A stretch of 64,000 nucleotides of DNA, taken from contig BSBM01000321.1 in the NCBI GenBank assembly GCA_027924585.1, positions 2,121,001-2,185,000 on the forward strand, given 5' to 3'. A program made the position numbers and the translations under genes. This document shows, piece after piece, positions 56,754-64,000 of the stretch. Source of the DNA: Larix kaempferi (Eukaryota > Streptophyta > Pinopsida > Pinales > Pinaceae). The notes under the pieces are model-generated. The model worked only from the letters and a program-made list of their open reading frames with translations. It searched no databases and had not been told where the DNA came from. Numbering within the stretch: position 1 is the first letter of the stretch; each line of letters begins with the position of its first letter.

Positions 56754-57487
56754 TCAGGGTAGCAATGCCCATGTTCTCTTTACACCAAGAGAACTTCGAG
56801 TACTCACAGACTTTGTCAAAGAGTCTGCAACATTTTCCAAAGTATCAACCTTCTCCAACAACACTTTGTTTTGTTCAACCATGTCTCTGACGAAATGGTA
56901 CTGCACATCAATGTGCTTTCTTCGAGTGATAAGCAGGGTTCTTTGCCAGAAAGATTGCACTTGAGCTATCGCAGCCTATCTTCATTGCATTCTGAACACA
57001 ACCAATACTTGAACACAACCTTTGCAACCATACATATTCCTTACTTGCATGGGTAGCTGCCATGTATTCAACTTTTGTAGTTGAGAGTGCAACTACAACT
57101 TGTCTTCTACTCATCCAACTAATTGCTCCTCCAAATAGATTAAAAACATAGCCACTTGTAGATCTTCCGTGATCAAGATCTCCAGCCCAGTCAGCATTAG
57201 CAAATCCTTGTATATCTATCTCTCTATTTAGTTCGGGCCTTCCTTGGTAGCAGATTGCAAAATCTGTAGTGCCACGCAAATACCTGAAGACCCTCTTTAC
57301 TGCAGTCCAATGTTCCTTTCCTAGTTTTGACATATATCTGCTCAAAACTCCCACTGCATGGGCTATATTTGGTTTAGTACAGACCATGGCATACATCAAA
57401 CTGACAACAACACTAGCATAGGGAACATGAGAAATGTCCTCTACCTCTTCTTGTGTCGTGGGAATGTGCAACCACCATGTGAAGAGA
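56754..57487 (-). pseudogene. Copia-B RNase H remnant
   Basis: Readable from TTQEEVEDISHVPYASVVVS through PNIAHAVGVLSRYMSKLGKE, IQGFANADWAGDLDHGRSTS and VALSTTKVEYMAATHASKEY to VRDMVEQNKVLLEKV and the C-terminal DSLTKSVSTRS. This is the end of a copia reverse transcriptase/RNase H protein. A frame change lies near 56930. Upstream coding is missing because of the deletion that joins this part to the LTR tip at 57488. Confidence 0.88.
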
Positions 57488-57503
57488 TATAACACACCCA
57501 ACA
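57488..57503 (-). repeat. 16-bp remnant of the copia-B 5' LTR tip
   Basis: TATAACACACCCAACA is identical to 56684-56699 and is followed by the ATAAC site duplication (57504-57508). It marks the outer end of a deleted element. Confidence 0.8.
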
Positions 57504-57508
57504 ATAAC
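57504..57508. repeat. Copia-B target-site duplication, right (ATAAC)
   Basis: Pairs with 50105-50109. The uninterrupted copia-C LTR at 63985-63990 reads AATAACATG across this point. Confidence 0.88.
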
Positions 57509-58055
57509 ATGGACAACATATCTCTACAACATATCAATCATAGACACAAAAGCAATCACACAAGAGACACAGAGTTTCACCGGGGAAAACCAAGAAGGTG
57601 AAAAACCCTGAAACTTCCTCAGAGATAAGATAAACCACAAAACAAGATCATAAGGATCAAACCCAATAAGATGTCTCTAGCAGATGCTCCTCCTCCTCCA
57701 TTAGTGCTCCACTTTCTCTCTTCGCTATGCGAGCTTGAGAAGTGAGTGAATGTGATAAATGAGAGACACAACCTCTCTATTTATACATTGACTTGACCTG
57801 CCAATAATCCACTGGGGCCGACTTGCTAATCAAGCCTAATAACCCAACCATATAACCTAATCAGGGTCGACCCCACACTGGTGGTCTAATAACCCATCAA
57901 TACAAATGACGACACTTACAATGTAACTTGCGACACTTACAAATACAAATGACGACACTTCCAATCAGAGGAATAATACATCTCTGTGGGATATACAACA
58001 AAGTACAAATGTAATACATAGAAGAATATCTTCCGAAGTTACAAATACATCAACA
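57509..58055 (-). repeat. Copia-C 3' LTR, inner part
   Basis: Starts ATGGACAACA, matching ATGTACAACA at the window end, and ends ACATCAACA at 58055. With 50055-50109 the LTR is about 602 bp. TATAAATAGA on the minus strand (plus 57776-57785) is a strong TATA-like box. Confidence 0.87.
57776..57785 (-). promoter_or_regulatory. TATA box in copia-C LTR
   Basis: TATAAATAGA on the minus strand, in the element's transcription direction and within the LTR. Confidence 0.6.
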
Positions 58056-58066
58056 CTCCCTCTTAA
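58056..58066 (-). other. Copia-C polypurine tract
   Basis: TTAAGAGGGAG on the minus strand directly before the LTR end TGTTGATG. Confidence 0.8.
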
Positions 58067-58448
58067 CTAGGAAGGTATTCTGTTGACACAGGTTATAAAT
58101 ACATATTGGCGCAAGTCTTCAATTATAGAGTTGGATCATCATCACTGGATCACAGAACATCATCATCAACACTACTGCTGCACTTGACATCTCGATCACT
58201 GGGCTATCTCTAAATTCTGCTCGTCATAGGAAGTTCTACAGAGCCAACCCTTTTTCATGTTGGGTGTAGGCCCACAACCTGTAGGTCTTCATCATCTCTG
58301 GCCATACTGTGGATCCCAGGACTTATTACGTGCGTCAACAAAACCTAGCTCAAACTATAGGATCTTTTACATGTTGACTATCACAAAACCTTAAAATAGT
58401 GTCTTGCGACCTGCAAGAAATCTAAAGAGTATCCTATCTCATACTATA

Positions 58449-58740
58449 GGATCTCCAGGGCTGATTACATGTGACCTCCACCACAAAAACTTAAAAGAGT
58501 CTCTTGCAACCTGCAAGAACTCTACAGAGCATCCCAGGACTGATTACGAGCTTATTGCTCAACCTATTGGATCTCCAGGGCTGATTACATGTGGTTAGGA
58601 AAAACCTTTAAAGAGTGTCTTGCAACTTGCAAGAACTCTACAGAGCATCTCAGGACTGATTACAAGCTTATTGCTCAACCTATCGGATCTCTGGGGCTGA
58701 TTACATGCCTCTCATAGCAAAAACTTGAAAGAGAATCCTA
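58449..58740. repeat. 118-bp tandem repeat, about 2.5 copies
   Basis: GGATCTCCAGGGCTGATTAC-like starts at 58449, 58569 and 58685. Each copy includes TCTTGCAAC.TGCAAGAACTC, itself an inverted repeat, and AGGACTGATTAC. Confidence 0.9.
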
Positions 58741-58829
58741 GCTCATACTATAGGATCTCCCAAGATCTTTTCTATGCTACATGCACAACCTGTCCACAAC
58801 CACGAAGTATCAACCTGATACTCACCATA

Positions 58830-59290
58830 CATCATCTTGGTGTACATGATCATCCTAATCATTAGCATAGCATCGTCCTGATTCATATCATCCAGAGCAT
58901 CGTCCTGATACTCATCTCATATGATCATCCTGATCATCGTCACTGCATCGTCCTGATGCATGTCAGACATAGCATCGTCCTGATACTCATCACATATGAT
59001 CATCCTGATCATCGTCACCGCATCGTCCTGATGCATATCATCTGGAGCAACATCCTGAATCTCATCATCCATGATCATCCTAATCATACAATGCATCCAC
59101 CTGATGCATACCAAGTATCTACCTGATACATACATAAATACATGATCCACCTGATCATACCAAGCATCCAACATGATGCATATACAAATACATGATCCAA
59201 CTGATCAAAGCATCCAACCGATGCATATACAAATACATGATCCAACTGATCATACAAAGCAGTAACTGGAGCATCGTACTGATGCTCATC
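58830..59290. repeat. GATCATCCTGATCATC/GCATCGTCCTGATGCAT repeat array
   Basis: A 75-bp unit is duplicated at 58923/58998 and followed by shorter CATGATCCACCTGATCA and ATGCATATACAAATA words. The text is full of GATC and ATGCAT palindromes. Confidence 0.85.
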
Positions 59291-59331
59291 ACACAGCGCT
59301 TACATCCACAGCCATGGGAAGGATCCTCCTC

Positions 59332-60138
59332 TCACCATGCTTGGAATGGCTTATGCAAATGTGTCCCATCACTTCTTCCTCGAAGTATCTTCAATTTGAA
59401 GAACACCAAGCCTCTCTCTGAGTACTCAAAATTCACTCTGGCTAGTGGTTTCGTCAACACATCTGCAACCTGCTCATCCATCGCAACATACAGGAGCTTC
59501 ACTGCTCCTCTCTGCACCATATCCTTGATATAGTGATATTTGATATCAATTTGCTTCGACCTATCATGGAACACAGGATTCTCAAACAGCTTCACACAAC
59601 TCTGGTTGTCACAAAAGATACCACTAGCATCCAACGGGAGATCAAATAACTCAGACAGTAGCTTCCTCAGCCATACTGCCTCACAACTAGCCAAACAAGC
59701 TGCAACATACTCTGCTTCGGCTGTACTCAGTGCTACGCAGGACTGCTTCCTGCTAAACCAAGAGATCACACTTGATCCCATACTGAAGCAACACTCAGAA
59801 GTGCTCTTCCTATCTGCAGCACTACCTGCCCAATCTGAATCAACATAACCTTGTAGGTTAAACTTTTGATTCGCATCATACTTGAGCCCATAATCAATTG
59901 TACCCTTCAGGTACCTTAGAATATGCCTTACAGCAACCAGGTGAACACCTCTGGGATCCGTTAGGAACTGGCTCAATGTGTTCACCACAAAGCAAAATTC
60001 TAGTCTCGTGTTCGTCAAGTACATCAAGGACCCAATCATTTGACAATACACTGTGACATCAACCGGCTTAGATGAAGCATCACACATAAGCTTCAGGTTC
60101 GATGCCATAGGTGTGGTCATGGCCTTGCAATCCATCAT
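59332..60138 (-). pseudogene. Copia-C reverse transcriptase end and RNase H
   Basis: Open for 268 codons: MIGSLMYLTNTRLEFCFVVN, GYVDSDWAGSAADRKSTSEC, SCVALSTAEAEYVAACLASC, IDIKYHYIKDMVQRGAVKLL and VADVLTKPLARVNFE. This is the copia RNase H with its catalytic Asp and Glu. The stop is at 59332; upstream stops separate it from the polymerase part. Confidence 0.88.
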
Positions 60139-60921
60139 CCCAAACCTCTTCAGGATCTCTACTGCATACTTCCCTTATCCAAGGAAGATCCCATCTGCAC
60201 TCTGCTACACCTCCATGACTAGAAAATAGTGCATCATCCCCAAGTCCTTCATCTCAAACTCGGTAGTAAGCTTCCTCTTCGTATTGACAATCAATCTATC
60301 ATCACCTGTAACAAACAGGTCATCCACATACAAAAGTAGTATCACAGGATTGCCTTCCTCAACCTTCTAGTAAAGTTTGGAATCTGCTTTACTCTTGGTA
60401 AAGCCCAAACTAGATAGGAAACTGTCCATCCTACCATACCAAGTCGTAGGAGCTTGCTTCAAGCCATACAAGGCTTTCTTCAACTTGCACACATATGAAT
60501 CTCTATCATGTGTCCCAAAACCAAGTGGTTGCTCCACATACACTTCCTCTTCGACTACACCATTCAAGAAAGTTGTCTTGACATCCATTTGGTGTATCTT
60601 CCATTTTATCACCGCAACCAGAGCAAGTACTGTTCTGATGGAAGTGTATCTGGCTATAGGAGCAAAAGTTTCTTCATAGTCTATTCCCTCTTTCTGGGAG
60701 AAGCCATGAGCTACAAATCTCGCCTTGTATTTCTCTATGCTACCATCTGCAGCATGCTTGATCTTATAGATCCACTTGGAAGTCACAATAGACTTCCCTT
60801 TAGGTTTTGGGACTACATCCCAAACATCATTCTTCATGATCGATTGGTATTCCTCGACCATGGCATCCTTCCATTCTTTCTTTTCTGCTACTTCTTCATA
60901 ACTGGAAGGTTCTTTGTTCAT
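60139..60921 (-). pseudogene. Copia-C reverse transcriptase core
   Basis: 60921-60367: [80 protein letters not shown] (catalytic Asp) and [24 protein letters not shown] follows, then LLLYVDDLFVTGDD (about 60345-60300) with the intact Asp pair, and more stops before the RNase H frame. Confidence 0.88.
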
Positions 60922-61086
60922 AATATCACAGAGTAAGGAAACATAACTGGTGTGTGATCTAGTCCTCTTCTTTTCTCTGTGTTCTTCTTCTAGAATGCCA
61001 TACCTTTCTGCATCTTGAATGAGCTCTCTATCCCATGCAGGTTTCCTCTTGTGAGAATTCTTCTCACAGGGTGGATCTATAGGTTC
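60922..61086 (-). pseudogene. Copia-C linker between integrase and reverse transcriptase
   Basis: Follows a stop at 61087 in the same region: [20 protein letters not shown] and [17 protein letters not shown], a basic linker of normal copia type. Confidence 0.7.
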
Positions 61087-61881
61087 TTATGGATCTTCAA
61101 TTTCATGAACTGCTTCATTCATGGTGGTGTCTTGGAATCTGGTTACCTTTGATTCTTCATGATCTTCAACGGGTGTCTTCCTTGATTTGATGTAAGCCAA
61201 GTCTTCATCAAATGTTACATCCCTGCTAACATCAATCTTCTTGAACCCTGGAAAGTATATTCTGTAAGCCTTCGAGCTTTCACTGTAACCCACAAAGATG
61301 CCCTTCTTTCCTGAAGGATCTAGCTTTGTCCTCTTTTCTTTTGGAATGTGTGTATATATAGGACAACCAAATATCCTGAGATGGCTAACTTCAGGTTTCT
61401 TACCAGATAAGACTTCTTCCAGTGTCTTGTTGTCAAGTATCTTGTGAGGTGTTCTGTTTTGCACATATACAGCTGTCCTAACTGCTTCTTCCCATAGGTG
61501 CATAGGAATATCTTGGTCATGAAGCATTTCCCGTGCTGCTTCCATGATAGTCCTATTCTTCCTTTCTGCAACTCCATTTTGTTATGGATTGTAAGAAGCA
61601 GTCAACTTCCTCTTAATCCCTGAATCACTGCATAACTTCTTGAAATCACCTGAAGTGAATTCTCCACCATTGTCGGATCTCAAAGCCTTAATCTTCATAT
61701 CTGTTTGATTTTCTATCAAGGCTTTGAATTCCTTGAACTTGTCAAACACTTCATCTTTATTCTTCAAGAAGTAAACCCAAGTCTTCCTAGAGAAATCATC
61801 AATGAAATAAACATAGTATACATACCCACTCAGAGAAATGGATGACATTGGACCGCATACATTAGAGTGGATAATTTCCAA
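61087..61881 (-). pseudogene. Copia-C integrase
   Basis: MEIIHSNVCGPMSSISLSGY (the usual catalytic H-S/T-D is read HSN), FIDDFSRKTWVYFLKNKDEV and IKALRSDNGGEFTSGDFKKL. A TAA lies at about 61580-61582 within the usual NPQQNGVAE motif, then EAAREMLHDQDIPMHLWEEA, SHLRIFGCPIYTHIPKEKRT and the C-terminal FDEDLAYIKSRKTPVEDHEE. The first catalytic Asp is lost and a stop interrupts, so it is inactive. Confidence 0.88.
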
Positions 61882-61971
61882 AATCCCTTTTGCTTTGCTT
61901 TCACTACTTGGAAATGCCTTCTTTGTGTTCTTTCCTTTTGCACATCCTTTGCAAATACCTTCATGCTTTGA

Positions 61972-62805
61972 CTAGATTTCCAGAAGACCCTCTACCGCTT
62001 TGCTTTCTATTAGAAGTGCTCTATAGTGCACATGAGCAAGCCTTCTATGCCAAATTTCACTTGGCTCCATGGATTCATGCACCATGGCATGTTCAGGTTG
62101 CCCCTTCAACTTGTATAATCCTCCCTCTTGTTCTCCATTCACTACTGCATCATCTAGTGTCTTACCCTTTGGCCACATGAGTACTTGGCCATCAATAAAT
62201 GCAACTCTCATTCCCTTTGCATCTAAAGATGATATGGAGAGAAGATTCTTCTTGAGTCTAGGTACATATAGAACATCTTGCATCTTCAAATACTTCCCAG
62301 AGTCTAACTTGTAGGAGGCTTCACCACTTCCTTTTATAGGATATTGATAGTCATCCCCAAGTTTTACCTTATGGGGTGACTCATGTTCAGATAGGTCTAC
62401 AAAGGATTCTTTAAATCTAGTCATGTGTTTGGAAGCCCCACTATCAATAAGCCAATCATCACATCCATGAGAGATAGTACCTGTGAGAGTAGAGATTAGA
62501 ACATATTCATCTTCACTTGATGAGCCATCACTATCTGCTCTAACCTTCTTCATGGGTGGTTCATCATCCTCAACAGCGTGAGCATGGTGCCTCTTCTTGA
62601 TGTTCTTCTTCTTGTAATCTTTTCTCTTCTTGTGACAATCTAAAGCAAAGTGTCCTTTCTCATCACAATTGAAGCATCGAATTTGAGAGAGATCTTTCTT
62701 CTCATGATGGAAGTGAGAGTTTTTCTTGTTGTGTGATTTCTCCCTCTTAAACTTACTTCCCTTAGTGTGGGCTGTGAGGGCTTGATCTTTCTTCTCGGGC
62801 CACAA
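61972..62805 (-). pseudogene. Copia-C zinc knuckle, protease and pre-integrase region
   Basis: Lys/His-rich start, then zinc knuckle CFNCDEKGHFALDC (CX2CX4HX4C), basic KKNIKKRHHAHA, the protease DWLIDSGASKHMTRF with intact DSG, LYVPRLKKNLLSISSLDAKG and the pre-integrase WHRRLAHVHYRALLIES. The frame is shifted from gag upstream near 62800 and closes at 61972. Confidence 0.88.
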
Positions 62806-62812
62806 GCCTAGC

Positions 62813-63364
62813 TTATTCTTGTGAACATTTTTCCCATAGTCTGCTGAAGGAGATCAATTTTCTTCTTGCACAGATTCCTTGGATGAAGGAATCCCCTGAC
62901 CTAGGTAGGCCATTCAAGGTGGTCATGACAATTTCTCCATTCTCCACTACTTCATCCACAGCTTCAAGTTGTTCCTTGATTTGAGAGACCTTAGAGAAAT
63001 AGGATTGTATGGTCTCTCCATTCTGGATCGTTACCCCTTTCAATTGGTTCCGCAGAGTCATCTTCTGATTTATGTTCTTTCCTTCAAATAACTTGGTCAA
63101 AGAGTCAAACATCTCCTTAGGTGTCTTTAGGGAAGACACATGGGGTAAGAGATGGTCTTTTATAGAGTCAACAATGTTTCTCTTAGCCTTGACCAAATCC
63201 TTCTTGTGTAATTCCTTAGCCTCATCTCCCTCTGGAACTGGAACCTCTTCTTTTATGTAGGTGTCCAAATCATTTTCTTCCAGGATTAACCCAATTCTAT
63301 ACTTCCATGCTCGAACGTTATCAGCTCCATCAAGCTTATCCTCAAGCTTGGTGTGGTGAGACAT
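62813..63364 (-). pseudogene. gag: Copia-C gag
   Basis: The likely start is ATG 63364 (MSHHTKLEDKLDGADNVRAW), 42 codons inside the longest open frame; that opening is the common copia gag N-terminus. YRIGLILEENDLDTYIKE, KRNIVDSIKDHLLPHVSSLK, QKMTLRNQLKGVTIQNGETI and YFSKVSQIKEQLEAVDEVVE follow (UBN2-type gag). A TAA at 62813-62815 and then a frameshift separate it from the zinc-knuckle part. Confidence 0.85.
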
Positions 63365-63922
63365 CTTAAAGAGTACTTCAAATGGAAATAGAAAGTTATA
63401 AGTCTTACCACTTGATTTGCTGAAAACTGGATCTGGAGCTGGATTAGGGTTTGTCAAAGAAACCCTAAAAATTAAAAAATTGAGTTTCAAAATTATGAAA
63501 GGATAGAAAGATGCGCCTTGATGAGTTGATCAAGATGGTATACTCAGAATTTGAAAACTGCAAAGTTTCACCCCTCAGAAATGCTTTTCAATCTCCCAGA
63601 TTCACTAGGGAGGACCCTGAATTAGGGTTTGAGTTTCCAGAAGCTTCACCCAACCAAAAAGTTTGATCCAAAGCTCTAAACTTCAATTTTTCCAAGGCGC
63701 TTCCAGCTATGGTCTCAGATTTCAGAAATTCCACTTTTTGTGGAAACCCTAATTTTTAGGGCCAAAACCGAAAAAGCTCAGAATTGAATTCTGTCTCGAC
63801 AGAAAGATGCACCCTTGCTAGGAGAGTCAATATAGACTCCTGGATTTGATGATATGTGGAGAGAAACACAAATATTAAGAAGCCCCAGCTTCTCCAGCTG
63901 CATAGTGCCTTCTTCTTAGGTC
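63365..63922 (-). other. Copia-C leader (5' untranslated)
   Basis: About 560 bp between the primer-binding site and the gag start; no gene. TTAGGGTTTC/AAACCCTAA words recur at 63445-63470, 63620-63630 and 63740-63755. Confidence 0.6.
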
Positions 63923-63935
63923 AACTCTGATACCA
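63923..63935 (-). other. Copia-C primer-binding site (initiator tRNA-Met)
   Basis: TGGTATCAGAGTT on the minus strand directly adjoins the LTR, an 11-base match to the tRNA-iMet complement. Confidence 0.92.
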
Positions 63936-64000
63936 TGTTAATTTTTCGATAATTTCATTCCATTATCATTAGGATCTCTAAGAGAATAACATGTACAACA
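63936..64000 (-). repeat. Copia-C 5' LTR, first 65 bp in window
   Basis: TGTTAATTTTTCGATAATTT... matches 50055-50109 and then 57509 onward. The rest lies beyond the window. Confidence 0.92.

Larger units (their letters stand above)
50110..57503 (-). mobile_element. Copia-B: internally deleted copia element carrying copia-A
   Basis: It begins TGTAAG (50110) and ends CCCAACA (57503), with ATAAC duplicated outside (50105-50109, 57504-57508). It consists of one 3' LTR (50110-50226 plus 56480-56699, about 337 bp), a polypurine tract and an RNase H remnant. Then most of the interior and the 5' LTR are missing, apart from the terminal 16 bases TATAACACACCCAACA (57488-57503), which equal the end of the retained LTR. 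Confidence 0.88.
58067..59331 (-). other. Copia-C 3' non-coding region, tandem-repeat rich
   Basis: 1.26 kb between the RNase H stop and the polypurine tract, long for a copia element. It is almost fully made of two repeat families (58449-58740 and 58830-59290). No coding region is recognisable. Confidence 0.75.
50055..64000 (-). mobile_element. Copia-C: outer Ty1/copia element, right end beyond window
   Basis: The start TGTTAATTTTTTGATAATTT at 50055 matches TGTTAATTTTTCGATAATTT at 63936. The left (3') LTR is 50055-50109 plus 57509-58055, split by copia-B, which duplicated ATAAC. Interior, minus strand: primer-binding site 63935-63923, gag, protease, integrase, reverse transcriptase, RNase H, repeats, polypurine tract at 58066-58056. 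Integrase precedes reverse transcriptase, as in Ty1/copia. Many stops. Confidence 0.9.

Overview
The window looks like intergenic DNA from a large-genome land plant. Almost every coding-like stretch belongs to a transposable element: plant L1-type LINEs with a C-terminal RNase H, Ty3/gypsy and Ty1/copia LTR retrotransposons primed by initiator tRNA-Met, a CACTA (En/Spm, TNP2) transposase, and one DNA transposon of a type I cannot name. The only host-like gene trace is a broken NB-ARC (NLR) fragment whose wording resembles conifer TIR-NLRs. That and the element density make a gymnosperm my first guess, but the sequence does not prove it. I found no intact host gene, no tRNA or rRNA, and no prokaryotic feature.

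Layout: 1-3486 LINE-A, truncated by the window edge. 3487-7282 is A+T-rich spacer with small tandem repeats. 7283-18175 is a putative DNA transposon of about 10.9 kb. Both ends carry clusters of the palindrome TTCGGCCGAA, and inside are two convergent multi-exon genes (a DDE-like transposase on + and an unknown 7-exon gene on -), a 235-bp near-perfect hairpin between them, and several palindrome or tandem arrays. 18199-20034 is the 3' part of LINE-B. 20040-29501 is a complete Ty3 element on the minus strand (Ty3-1; 1,723-bp LTRs, site duplication TGTTA). 29507-31000 is unassigned. 31001 to about 40975 is LINE-C, split at 34421/40055 by an older Ty3 element (Ty3-2; site duplication CTTGG). 41680-42330 is the NLR relic. 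44856-49292 is a decayed CACTA transposase. 49379-50054 is a CAT/ATC trinucleotide microsatellite. 50055 to the end of the window is a three-level nest of copia elements: copia-C (outer) contains copia-B (site duplication ATAAC), which contains copia-A (site duplication AACCG).

Chronology: each nested element is younger than its host. By-eye LTR comparison gives about 1.4% difference for Ty3-1 (about 24 of 1,723 positions) and about 1.5% for copia-A (7 of 458). Ty3-2 is much more diverged and full of stops. All elements look disabled: Ty3-1 has a gag stop, a reverse transcriptase frameshift, a changed protease active site and a lost integrase aspartate, and copia-A has four in-frame stops. 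Only the palindrome-flanked transposon keeps long, spliceable open frames, each interrupted only by isolated in-frame stop codons. It is the most likely place for something undescribed.
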